Below are positions 48,688-60,750 of a DNA stretch of 64,000 nucleotides, piece by piece. Each line of letters starts with the position of its first letter. Positions within the stretch are counted from its first letter, which is position 1. The notes under the pieces are model-generated. The model did not search any database. It was not told the origin of the DNA and saw nothing but the letters and a program-made list of their open reading frames with translations. Origin of the DNA: Sipunculus nudus (taxonomy: Eukaryota; Annelida; Sipuncula; Golfingiida; Sipunculidae). The translations under genes were made by a program, and so were the position numbers. The stretch lies in contig CM049306.1 in NCBI GenBank assembly GCA_026874595.1, positions 64,860,019 to 64,924,018 on the forward strand, in the 5' to 3' direction.

Positions 48688-51317
48688 AGCTCAGCTGACT
48701 ATAAGTCATCTGAGCTATAGTCGTGGTCCATTGTCCGTCGTCTGTCCGTCCGTCTGTCCGTCCGTCCGTCCGTAGATGTGGCACGTTTTGAAACCGTAAG
48801 ACCTAGGAATCCAAAATTCGGCATAATGTTAGATGTCCCCAAGATCTCCTACCAAGCCGAAAACTGGGTCTTTTCGACTTCGTTCCTTTGAGAAATTAAG
48901 GAAAAACCTCAATTTTTTATTAAAAACCTATTTTCACACTTCAGGACTGCCTAATATCAAAACCACTCATCTGTTTTTCCTCATATTTACCATAAATATT
49001 CCTCTATATAGTTCCTATGTACCTTCAAGAAATTATGTCTGTATTATATAATTTAAAAAAGTTATGGACCCAAACATAATGCATTTTGTAAAAAATCAGG
49101 AAAGATATTTGATCACTTAACACAAAACATGTTAAAGCTATGGACCTTTTTTCCAGTAATATAACTTTAATTAATCAAAATTAAATTGTATACCCAAAAT
49201 TAGATGAAAATCTTTTAAATTTTTTAAAATATTAATAAAATTAAAAAATTGGTACCTTAAATTTTGCCCAATTTTGACCATGGCACGTTTTTTTCATGTG
49301 AGTACTGTGGATTTAATTTTCACAGCATGTTTTTGTTTCCTTTTCAACTGTTAACACCAAAAATTTGAAACCAGTTGATCAAAAACTGTAGATTTTATTC
49401 AATTTTTCAAGCACCATGTAACATATTGTTTACATCAAGCTAGTGTTATGCAGTTTGCAAGAGCTCAGCTCCCCAGCTTCAGCTCTTAGTTCCTTAAATT
49501 CGGCATACAGCTAGATGTCTCCAAAATCCCCTACCATGCCAAGAATTTGGTCACTAGGACTTAATACCTTCAAGATATTAATGAAAAACTTCATTTTTCC
49601 ATTAAAAACCCATTGTTACACTTCAAGACTGCCTAATATCAAAACCACTGATCTGACTTTAATCATAAATAATATACATATTTTTCATTCTCTATGCACA
49701 TGCCAAAATGATGTCAGTATTGCGTAATTGTTTTAAGTTATGGGCCCAAACATAATGCACTTTGTAAAAAATCAAGAAATATATTTACTCCCTTAACAAG
49801 GGGATTGCTGAAGCTAGAGATTTTTTGTCAGGGATGTAACATTATTTAATCAAGATTCAATTGAATACCCAAAATTAGTTATGAATTTTTCAAATTTTAT
49901 AAGTTATTAGTATAAATGTAAAATTAATAACTTAAATTTTGCCCAACTTTGACCATGGCACGTTTGTTTCCTGTGAGCACTGTTGATATAATTTTCATAT
50001 CATGCACACATAAGGATTTCAGCTTTTAAGTTTAGAAAGCTGAAAGAAATTGGCCAAAAATTGTAGCTTTTATAAATGTTTTTATGAGACCCTGTCAGAC
50101 TTTGGCTCTCTCCAGCCCCTCTTGAGTCACCTGTATGTTGACCTTGTTGAACTTTCAGCAAATTATGCATGCTTGTGGTGAGGCATACACGGGAATCCAG
50201 GCAGCTTATGGCCAGCCACAGTTGATCCAGGTGTCCAGCCCAACTCATCTAGTAGTTTTAACCAACTACATAACAATAAACAATAAATTAATAAATTTTT
50301 ATTGGTTTTTAATAAAAAATTAAAGAAAAATAGAAAAGGAATTTTTTAGTTTATAATAACAGGAAATTAACTTGCAGTTACTGATGATATAAGAATCTTG
50401 TATCGATGGATAGAATGTCATGTATTCCAAATAACACCATGCAGTCACCTATGGTATTTTTCAGTTCAATTTTAATGATAAAGAAGTAAATCATATTATT
50501 CATTACTAATCATTAGGGATCATATGAAGGAAATTGATGAAAGACAAAGCTGCAGTTGATAATATTAATCTAGATTCCTACTGTGTCTAGTGTGTACATT
50601 GATGTGAAATTAGTCCAAAATGAATTTATTACAGTTATTTTTTAATATAGATAAAAGCCATAAAACCAGGTACTTATGATCATTATTTAAATGTGTGAAT
50701 TTTGTATATTCTGGATTCTCAACATCATTGTTTGGTGAAAACTGAATAAATACCAGTCATGGTGCGAATACTTTGTAATTGTATTTAAATACGAATATGA
50801 TTATGTACTCCATTATAAAATTTCTTGCATAAAGAAAGGGAATTCAGGTAAAAATGAAAGTATATGAATACCAGTGCAAATACTTTCAAAATGTATTCAT
50901 GAATGCATTCATGAATATATTCTTTAATATTATTTTAATAATCATTTCAGTTATATTTCATTTAAAAAAATCATATGATTCTCTTATTATTTAAAAAAAA
51001 AATAATATTTGGGACAATATTTGTAATTTTTTTTAATTAATAGTTAAACCCTTATATTATATATTCTGCTTATAAGTTATATGGCCAAGTCAAAATCTGT
51101 GTGACAATAGCACTCCATTTGTTAATAAAATAAATGAAATCAGTCCTCTTCCCTGTCTCCAAAGGTACTATCAAAATCATACATAAGCTAAACAACAACA
51201 ACTCATAATACAGCTTTTATTTATTACCACACAAAACCAGCATGTGCCTCATTTCTAAATAATATTTTTTTATCATATATAACAGCTGAGCGTCGTGACC
51301 CATAGGTCCCTTGTTTT
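48688..51317 (+). mobile_element. A1d: complete element nested in B2
   Basis: Hairpin at 48688-48716, GTCC array at about 48735-48773, two A monomers, A1 tail, and the end AACAGCTGAGCGTCGTGACC then CCTTGTT. It is about 2630 bp, the same as the joined A1a and as A1b, so it is a full-length copy. It is the youngest member of this nest. Confidence 0.9.
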
Positions 51318-52038
51318 TTTCTCAGTGCCTGTAGATATTGGCCTGATTTTTGGTGTGTCGGCAGATATTGACCAGTTACAGATGGAGTTCACGTTTTGTC
51401 CCAGTTGACCTATTTTTGACCGTTTGACGGTGCTCTAACATAGAAAATTTCATAAAAAAGGTGCACATGTATGGCCTTTTTTCGCAGTGCCTGCAGATAT
51501 GGGCCTGATTTTTGGTGTGTAGGCAGATAATGACCAGTTACAGATCGAGTTCTTGTTTTGTCTCAGTTGACCTACTTTTGACCATTTGACTGCTCCTGAA
51601 CATAGAAAGTTTCATGAAAAATATAAATTTTCATAACAAATGCATATGTACTGACTTTTTTTCCTCAATGCCTGCAGATACCACCCTGATTTTTTTTGTG
51701 TGGGCAGATAATGACAGTTACAGATCGAGTTTGCGTTTCATCCTGGTTGACCTACTTTTGATTGTTTTACGGATCCTAAACATTGAAAATTTCATGAAAG
51801 ACAGAAATTTTTATGGAAAATGCACATGTATGGACTTTTTTCACAATGCCTGCATGTACTGGCATGATTTTTGGTGTGTTGCTTGATAATGACCCGTTAC
51901 AAATCGAGTTTGCATTTTGCCCATGTTGACCTACTTTTGACCATACGACACCTCCTGAACTTAAAAAATTTTCCAAATTTTACAAATGTTTCTAATTTGC
52001 CCAAGGCGGGGGCATTCGTGTCGTTCCGACACATCTAG
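51318..52038 (+). mobile_element. B2, part 2
   Basis: Resumes with CTCAGTGCCTGTAGATATTGG, followed by about four diverged 180-bp units and the B 3' end (GGCGGGGGCAT, hairpin 52018-52032, CTAG 52035-52038). Confidence 0.9.
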
Positions 52039-53540
52039 TTTAGTTATGGGCCCAAACATAATGCACTTTGTAAAAAATCAAGAAATATATTTACTCCCTT
52101 AACAAGGGCATTGCTGAAGCTAGAGATTTTTTTTGTCAGGGATGTAGCATTATTTTATCAAGATTCAATTGAATACCCAAAATTAGTTCTGAATTTTTCA
52201 AATTTTATAAGTTATTAGTATAAATATAAAATTAGTACCTTAAATTTTGCCCAACTGTGACCAAGGCACGTTTGTTTCCCGTGAGCACTGTTGATATAAT
52301 TTTCATATCATGCACACATAAGGATTTCAGCTTTTTAGTTTAGAAAGCTGAAAGAAATTTGCCAAATATTGTAGCTTTTATTAATGTTTTTTATGAGACC
52401 CTGTCAGACTTTGGCTCTCTCCAGCCCCTCTTGAGTCACCTGTATGTTGACCTTGTTGACCTTTCATCAAATTATGCACGCTTGAGGGGAGAATCCAGGC
52501 AGCTTATGGCCAGCCACAGTTGATCCAGGTGTTCAACCCAACTCATCTAGTAGTTTTAACCAACAACATAACAATAAACAATAAATTAATAAATTTTTAT
52601 TGGTTTTTAATAACAAATTAAAGAAAAATAGAAAAGGAATTTGTTAGTTTATAATAACAGGAAATTAACTTGCAGTTAATGATGATATAAGAATCTTGTA
52701 TCGATGGGTAGAATGTCACATATTCCAAATAACACCATGCAGTCACCTATGGCATTTTTCAGTTCATTTTTAATGATAAAGAAGTAAATCATATTATTCA
52801 TTACTAATCATTAAGGATTATATGAAGGAAATTAATGATAGACAAAGATGCAGTTGATAATATTAATCTAGATTCCTACTGTGTCTAGTGTGTACATTGA
52901 TGTGAAATTAGTCCAAAATGAATTTTTTACAGTTACTTTTTAATATAAATAAAAGCCATAAAACCAGGTACTTATGATCATTATTTAAATGTGTGAAATT
53001 TGTTATTCTGGATTCTCAAGATCATTGTTTGGTGAAAACTGAATAAATACCAGACATGGTGCGAATACTTTGTAATTGTATTTAAATACAATATGATTAT
53101 GTACTCCATTATAAAATTTCTTGCATAAAGAATGGGAATTCAGGTAAAAATGAAAGTATATGAATACTCGTGCAAATACTTTCAAAATGTATTCATGAAT
53201 GCATTCATGAATATATTCTTTAATATTATATTTGGGACAATATTTGTAATTTTTTTAATTAATAGTTAAACTCTTATATTATATGTTCTGCTTATAAGTT
53301 ATATGGCCAAGTCAAAATCTGTGTGACAGTAGTACTCCATTTGTTAATAAAATAAATGAAATCAATCCTCTTCCCTGTCTCCAAAGGTACTATCAAAATC
53401 ATACATAAGCTAAACAACAACAACTCATAATACAGCTTATATTTATTACCACACAAAACCAGCATGTGCCTCATTTCTAAATAATATTTTTTTATCATAT
53501 ATAACAGCTGAGCATCGTGACCCATAGGTCCCTTGTTTTT
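52039..53540 (+). mobile_element. A1c, part 2
   Basis: Resumes with TTAGTTATGGGCCCAAACAT. The uninterrupted A1d reads TTTTAAGTTATGGGCCC at about 49731. It includes the A1 tail, with a deletion of about 80 bp after ATATTCTTTAATATTA near 53226, and the 3' signature ending at about 53537. Confidence 0.9.
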
Positions 53541-54057
53541 TAGCTCAGCTGACTGAAAGGGGGCTCCGAAGTACCCCCGAGAAAAATGCAAAATTTGATA
53601 CAAAAGCTGAAGTATCTGAATAACTACTGCATTGATCACCATGATTCTTTGCAGGCATATTGATCATGGTGTGTTGCATCAGTTCCTGCAAACTGGTGGC
53701 GCCACTTGTGTTTTTTCCAATTTTTACGAAATTTTTTTCTTAATTTTTGCGACTTTCAAAGAAGCTGTCATCTGTTAACAGGGTACAAATCATAACTGCT
53801 GGACCTGGAATCTTCTAACTTGACATCAAGGGAGTGTTTTGAAAAGTCTCTGTGGATACATCAAACTAGGTGTCTGTTACCCATATCCTCTGAGCTATTG
53901 GGCTCGTAAGTACCCCTAAGAATAATTAAAAATGTGATACAAAAGCTGCAGTATCTGAATACCTAATGTACTGATGGCCATGATTTTTTGCATGCATATT
54001 CATCATGGAGTGTTTCATCAGTTCCTGCAGACTGGTGGTGCCACCTATATTTTTACC
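53541..54057 (+). mobile_element. A4b fragment
   Basis: Begins with the A4 5' end AGCTCAGCTGACTGAAAG, then jumps directly into the body (GGGGGCTCCGAAGTACCCCC), so the hairpin 3' arm and microsatellite are deleted. About 1.5 A4 units follow, including an imperfect GGTGGCGCCACT at 53696. Confidence 0.8.
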
Positions 54058-54148
54058 AAACTTGTGAGCTTATGCAATGGTGTGGCGTCGTCCATTGTCT
54101 GTACGTTAAGGTCTAATCATCGTCAAAAATCATGAAACTTACATTTTT
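54058..54148 (+). mobile_element. C-family 5' fragment
   Basis: AACTTGTGAGCTTATGCAATG, then GTCGTCCATTGTC and ACGTTAAGG, is a truncated copy of the C 5' region. A complete C element follows directly. Confidence 0.7.
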
Positions 54149-57100
54149 AGTGAACCTGTGAGCTTATGCGATGGTGTGCCGGCGTCCGGCGTCCGTCGTC
54201 TGTACGTTAACCCATACTATCTTGAAAACAGCAAGAGTTAGCATCAAGAAATTTTCTGTAAAAAATTAGTCATCTAAAAAACTCTATCGGATTTTGCTTA
54301 TTTTTTGGCTAACTGTATTTTCTTAGATTTTATAAAGAAAAAGCTAAAAAAACTTTAAAAATCTTCTTCTCCGAAACTGTTCAGCCAAATTGTCCAATAT
54401 TTCACAGAAATGATCCCTGGAACAAACTCTCTCAAATTTGTTCGAATGGTTTAAGTTCGGTGATTTTTGGCCGAGTTACAGCTAGTTGAACTTAGTCATC
54501 TGTCCAAAAAAGCATACTAAAATTACAGTCTTAGTAATGGCTGGAGCTGTCATCACCAAATTTTATGCCAATGTTGGTCATATGAGTAATGTCTGAAATT
54601 CAGGTATTGGTGGCGCCACCTGCATCGGCCTTTTTTGAACGGGGGTCATCAGTGCCGGTATCATACTGACAGCTACAAAAAACTTCTTCTCTGAAACCAT
54701 TTGGCCAAATTGTTTAATATCGCACAGAAATGATCCTAGGGTAGTGCTTTCTGAAGTTTGTTCAAATGGTCTCAGTTCAGTGACTTTTGGCTGAGTTATG
54801 GGAAGCTGAATTTAGTCATATGCCATAACAGCCCATTTTAGCTCAGTTGCTACAGAGATCTTCTTCTCAAAAACCACTGGGCCAAATTTTAAAATCTCAC
54901 AGATTAATTAATCTTAGATGTTGATAATTCAAATTTGTTCAAATGGTTTTGGTTCAGTGATTTTTGGCTGAGTCATTGGAAGCTTAATTTTAGCCATTTT
55001 GCTTTATTTTCCCATATGAGTTATAAACCTGCAAAACGTTTTTTGACTGACGCCACTGAGGCCAATTTGTTTAATATTTTACAAGAATTATCCCCTGAAT
55101 AATCCTTAATATAATTTTCTTTTATGGTTCCAAAGAATGAATTTTGGCTGAATAATAAAGATTGAATTGAGTCATTTTACCATATATGTTAGCTGTGTGA
55201 AGCAGATACATCTAGCCTGGAACCAGTTTACCAGCATCCGTTACATCATGCCTCCAGACATTTAGATTTCAGATCTTTGGTAAATATTGACAAGAATGTT
55301 TTTTAAAAAATTTTAAAAAATGTAGATTTATGATTTTAGATATTCCTCATGCCAGGCAATGTTTACAATAACAGGTATACGTTAACCCATACTATTTCGA
55401 AAATGACTGGAGCTAGCATCATGAAATTTAATTAAAAAATTAGCCATCTGAAAAAATCTGCATTTTCTTAGATTTTATAGAGAAAAAGCTAAAAACCTTT
55501 AAAAATCTTCTCCTCTGAAATGGTCATGCCAATTTGTTCAATATTTCACAGAAATAATCTTTTATACCATCTCTCTCAAGTTTGTTCAAATGGTTCAAGT
55601 TATGTGAATTTTGGCCGAATTACAGGAAGTTGAACCTAGTCATCTGTCCAAAAAAGCATACTAAAATGACAATCTCAGAAACAGCCAGAGCTATCATCAC
55701 CAAATTTTATGCCAGTGTCGGTCACATGAGTCATATATGAAATTCAGGTATTGGTGGCGCCACCTGTATTGACCATTTTTGTACGGGGGTCATTGGTCAT
55801 CTGTATGTCAACCCATAAATTCTCAGGAATTGCAGGAGCTACCATCCCCAGATATTATGCAATTATCTGTCACATATCAAATGTTGTGGGATTCAGCTTA
55901 TGTTTTTTGCTATTTACTTAGATTTTATAGGGGAAAAGTCTTCAAATGGTTTGCATTTGAACGGTCATTTGGCCAAGTAAGCATACTGACATAGTTATCT
56001 CAGAAATGACAGAAGCTAGCATTACCAAGTATTGTGCAAATGTTGGTCACATGACTCATATTTGAAGTTGCAGATTTTGATGTGCCACCTACATTGACCT
56101 GTTTTTTATGGGCAAAAACCTCATAATTTTAGCCTCTTTCAGCTTAAAATGTTTATGATGAAACTGTCAAGTTGAATCATTCAATTTTTCAAAAGAATTA
56201 TCGTAGGACATGGTTCTTTCAATAATATCAGAAAAACTTAAGTTGGTCTTATGGCCATTATTATTAACTCAAACTGAGGACTGCAAAACTGTTCTTCTAC
56301 AAAATTATTGTTTCAATTATTACTTCTTTTACATGGCTCAAAAATAATTCTTAGGTGGCCTTTGTTCAAGTTTACTTGAATGATTTTTGGCAGAATTATA
56401 TGACCTTAAACAATGAAAGAACTGAATCTTTTATTTTTCTAGATATTTTGATAAAAAGTTTATGAATATTTCAGCTTGAACAAAAGCATTTTAGCCAAAG
56501 TCTTTCAGTATGTGTAAACAGATTTGCCAACAGGCCAAGATTGTGTCTGTATATTTACATAGGTTAAGAAACTGCCAACTGTTTCAGATTTGGCAATAGA
56601 TCAAGAGTTCATTCAGTGCAGCCAGATATAGGTCAAGAGTTCAGTCAGTGCAGCCAAGCACAAGGCATGTGATCCCCTCATGGGTGACATGTGAACACCT
56701 CATGGGCACCATGTGATCACCTCACCAGATCAAGAGTTCATTCAGTGCAGCCAGATATAGGTCAAGAGTTCAATCAGTGCAGCCAAGCACAAGGCATGTG
56801 ATCACCTCATGGGTGACATGTGAACACCTCATGGGCACTATGTGATCAACTCATAGGTAGCATGTGATCAACTCCTGAATATCATGTGATCACCTCATGT
56901 GTGTCATGCCCCTCAGGGCTGCATGCGAAGCCAATCTGAGAGCTTGTGCATAGGTGTGGCTACTATTTCAGATTTGGCAACAGGCCAAAGGTCAGTCTGG
57001 ATCTATTTATGGTATTGTCAGACTGATTACTGTATCAGATTAGGCAACAGGTCAAGAGTTCACTCAGTGCAGCCAGGTATAGGTCAGGATTTTACTCAGT

Positions 57101-57795
57101 GCAGTAGCTGCATTCTATTTATAGCATTGGCAGACTGCCCACTGCATCAGATTTGGCACCAAAGTTCAGCCTGGATCTATTTATAGCTTTGGCAGACTGC
57201 CAACTGTGTCAGATTATGCAACAGGTCAAGAGTTCACTCAGTGCAGCCAGGTACAGGTCAAAAGTTCACTCAGTCTTGCCAGGTGCAGGTCATGAGTTCA
57301 CTCAGTGCAGTAGCCTGAGCAAGCAATTTGTCACAGTTCACTCGGGGCAACTGCCTTTCTCACCTAAGCCTGGTCAGCCCCATGCATCAAACTCTTGGTA
57401 AGTTTGATGTATTGGTCTAGTATTTTGACCTGTCTACGTGTCTTTGATGACTTTCTCGCTCACGAGACAGGTGTTGCAACCTACAATGACTTTTGCACAG
57501 TGTGTCCCTGCATTTTTCTCAGGAGGGGTTTGATATATCAGTCTGAAATTGGGCATATGTATATATCTCTGATAGCTTTGTTGTCTATAAGACTGGTTGT
57601 GCCAGCTACAATCATTTTTGTGTTGTGTGCACCCATGCCAGAATTTCAGCAGTGATGTTTGTGTAATTGTTTCATATTCAAAATGTTTAGTACTTGCATT
57701 GTTCATATACATGAAAAGTAATGGTCCAGCATTGAAGCATTATACCTGGCGTATTTCCCAATGCACAGGTTCGCATTAGGCCTGTAGGCCTTGTT
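54149..57795 (+). mobile_element. C3: complete, uninterrupted C element (3.65 kb)
   Basis: Starts AGTGAACCTGTGAGC (one base off), with a GTCC-rich tract and ACGTTAACCC. The body has diverged tandem units with GGTGGCGCCACC at 54609 and 55753, and the minisatellite at 56590-57320. It ends CACAGGTTCGC (57764-57774), AGGCCTGTAGGCCT and TTGTT. It provides the empty sites for both insertions in C1. No replication protein is encoded; short frames such as 57395-57655 show no domain. Confidence 0.9.
56590..57320 (+). repeat. C3 minisatellite region
   Basis: GTCAAGAGTTCANTCAGTG and CAGCCAGATATAG words alternate with CATGTGATCACCTCATGGGTG words. A block of about 120 bp is itself duplicated (starting at about 56606 and 56728). 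Confidence 0.85.
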
Positions 57796-58312
57796 CTGAA
57801 AAACATCTGGTTTTATAGATGTTTGCTATATCTATCTTTTCACAAAAACACGTTCCTGGGGTCATTTTGTATCAATTAGAAAAATAAGTATTTTAATTCA
57901 GATGTCAACCCTAGTGGGGTGCAAACAGGACCAACTGTCAGCTTGGCGAGAGTTAGCAGCGTGTAAGTTACTTATTGGTTAACTATGCGCTCGCGGTATT
58001 AGGCAAATGGTTGATTGACAGGCGTGGGGAAGCCGCAGTCAGTCAGCCGGGAAAGAGCTTATCTTTATTACCGGCACTTACTAATTGGCACTAATTAATA
58101 CAAACACGTACCCCCCTATACGCCTAACCCAGAAGTAAACTGTACTTCGTACTCCTCCAGTCTCCGAATAATGTCTATGTCACTGCCCTAAAATATGTAA
58201 GTGTCACCCAATAATGGTCCTGGCACCAAGAATATACCCAGAAATATGAATTTACCGATTGTTATTTCTGTAATATTGACCCTGTTATACACTATAACAT
58301 TTTCTCCCACAG
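57796..58312. other. Single-copy stretch
   Basis: Mixed GC content. A donor-like GTGTAAGT at about 57960 is present, but no matching exon is clear. No repeat family is recognised. Confidence 0.5.
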
Positions 58313-58410
58313 TCCATCATTACATCGCCAAAACCATTACCGAATACATCGTTCCTTCTTCTATAATATACACTATCTTCAAACTGAACGTCATGGGTCG
58401 AAGAAAATAG
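58313..58410 (+). CDS. Candidate 3' terminal exon, protein not recognised
   Basis: A good acceptor, TTTTCTCCCACAG ending at 58312, precedes a frame ending in TAG at 58408-58410. Read from the acceptor it gives about 31 residues including HHYIAKTITEYIVPSS and ending LNVMGRRK. The same frame is open upstream to an ATG at 58201 (69 codons) with a hydrophobic LPIVISVILTLLY stretch, so an unspliced small membrane protein is an alternative. There is no homology by eye and no partner exon in view. It could be chance. Confidence 0.25.
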
Positions 58411-58939
58411 AGTAGAATGAGCGAAGATAAAATTTGCTATTTGAACGAGAGACAGTCACATACTGCTGATCACAAGGTTCCCGAATCGTTAGTGGAGGAT
58501 GTAGATAAACGCCGAGGGTGGTGCAGCAATATGGGACTGCGTTGCACAAATGAATTTTTTTAGAGGAAGGCGGCACCAAGTTACACCACTACGTCGCCTG
58601 CTAATAAATTTTGCAAAGTGAACCGCGCCGGAGTCTTAGCTATGAGAGCGATCGGTAAAGGAAGAGAGGCCGCAGCACGATTTAGCGCGTATATGACTGG
58701 TGTACATATATCTAATGAGAGAGAGAGATATGTGTTGCTGCTAGCTATGTAGTGTCTCTTATACAATTGTGAGAGGGAGAGACAAGCTGTTAATTGGATT
58801 AGGGTATATGGTGGTCTGAATGAGAGCGCAGAGTAAGGCCATCCTTAAAAAATTCTCTGTTGGGGCTAACCCGGCCGGTCGAGTTTTTTGGCTGCGGCTG
58901 AAAATTTTTTTTTGACACATATGCAAATTAACATTTTTA
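58411..58939. other. Single-copy stretch, nothing recognised
   Basis: GC-richer than the elements around it, with a short GAGAGA run near 58720. No repeat copy or open frame can be supported. Confidence 0.5.
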
Positions 58940-59202
58940 AGCTCAGCTGACTATAAGTCATCTGAGCTATAGTCGTGGTCCTTCGTCTGTCCGTCCGTCT
59001 GTACGTCCGTCCGTCCGTCTGTCCGTCCGTATGTCTGTCTGGATGTCTGTCCGTAAGACTGGCACGTTTTGACACCATTCGACCTACGAATCTGAAATTC
59101 GGCATACAGTTAGATGTCCCCAAAATCTCCTACCATGCCAAAAATTGGGTCAATATGACTTCGTTCCTTCGAGATATTAAGGGAAAACCTCAATTTTTTA
59201 TT
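58940..59202 (+). mobile_element. A3b, part 1
   Basis: Hairpin at 58940-58968, a long GTCC/GTCT tract (about 58986-59050) and the A3 hallmark GTCTGTCCGTAAGACTGGCACG. B3 interrupts it within TTTTTTATT/AGAAATC. The empty site is in A3a at about 27930. Confidence 0.9.
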
Positions 59203-60750
59203 ATGCCCCCGCCACAAAGTGGCCGGGGCATATAGTTTTACCCATGTCCGTCATTCCGTCATTCTGTCATTCCGTCATTCCGAAATCAAACAGTTGTACA
59301 GACTTTTTTTCGCAATGCCTGCAGATATTGGCCTGATTTTTGGTGTGTAGGCAGATAATGACCAGTTACAGATCGAGTTCGCGTTTCGTCCCGGTTGACC
59401 TACTTTTGACCGTTTTACGGCTCCTAAACATAGAAAAATTCATGAAAAATAGAAATTTTCATGACAAATACACATGTACGGACTTTTTTTCGCAATGCCT
59501 GTAGATATTGGCCTGATTTTTGGTGTGTTGGCAGATAATGACCAGTTACAGATCGAGATAGCGTTTCCTCCCGGTTGACCTACTTTTGACCGTTTTACGG
59601 CTCCTAAACTTAGAAAATTTCATGAAAAATAGAAATTTTCATGACAAATACACATGTACGGACTTTTTTTCACAATGCCTGCAGATATTGGCCTGATTTT
59701 TGGTGTGTGGGCAGATAATGACCAGTTACAGATCGAGTTCGCGTTTCTTCCTGGTTGACCTACTTTTGACCGTTTTACGGCTCCTAAACATAGAAAAATT
59801 CATGAAAAATAGAAATTTTCATGACAAATACACATGTACGGACTTTTTTTCGCAATGCCTGTAGATATTGGCCTGATTTTTGGTGTGTTGGCAGATAATG
59901 ACCAGTTACAGATTGAGTTCGCGTTTTGTTCCGGTTGACCTACTTTTGACCGTTTTACGGCTCCTAAACTTAGAAAATTTCGTGAAAAATAGAAATTTTC
60001 ATGACAACTACACATGTACGGACTTTTTTTCGCAATGCCTGCAGATATTGGCCTGATTTTTGGTGGGTGGGCAGATAATGACCAGTTTCAGATCGAGTTC
60101 GCGTTTCGTCCCGGTTGACCTTCTTTTGACCGTTTTACGGCTCCTAAACATAGAAAAATTCATGAAAAATAGAAATTTTCATGACAAGTACACATGTACG
60201 GACTTTTTTTCGCAATGCCTGTAGATATTGGCCTGATTTTGGGTGTGTGGGCAGATAATGACCAGTTACAGATCAAGTTCGTTTTTCGTCCCGGTTGACC
60301 TACTTTTGACTGTTTTACGGCTCCTAAACTTAGAAAAATTCATGACAAATAGAAAGTTTCATGACAATTATACACATGTACAGACATTTTTTCTCAATGC
60401 CTGCAGATATTGGCCTGATTTTTTAAGTGTGGGCAGATATAGACCAGTTACAGATCGAGTTCGCGTTTCGTCCCGGTTGACCTACTTTTGACCGTTTTAC
60501 GGCTCCTAAACTTAGAAAATTTCAAGAAAAATAGAAATTTTCATGACAAATACACATGTACAGACTTTTTTTCGCAATGCCTGCAGATATTGGCCTGATT
60601 TTTGGTGTGTCAGCAGATAATGACCAGTTACAGATCGAGTTCGCGTTTCGTCCTGGTTGACCTACTTTTGACCGTTTTACGGCTCCTAAACTTAGAAAAA
60701 TTCATGAAAAATAGAAATTTTCATGACAAATACAAATGTACAGCCGTTTT
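59203..60750 (+). mobile_element. B3, part 1: HINE-like element nested in A3b
   Basis: Hairpin at 59203-59231, (ATTCCGTC)n, then eight 180-bp units (CGCAATGCCTG at about 59311, 59491, 59671, 59851, 60031, 60211, 60393 and 60573). The first six alternate in diagnostic bases, forming a 360-bp dimer. D1 interrupts it near 60745-60751. Confidence 0.9.

Noticed and set aside
10660-49051. Recurring open frame beginning MSP(R/K)SPTKPKTGS in seven A copies
   Set aside because: It lies in the first A monomer of each copy and stays open because the copies are similar. There is no recognisable domain, ends vary by frameshift, and A3 copies lack it. A dN/dS test over many copies would be needed to revive it.
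57395-57712. Open frames on both strands near the C3 3' end
   Set aside because: They overlap each other in antisense within a repetitive element tail. The C1 and C2 copies do not keep the frames.
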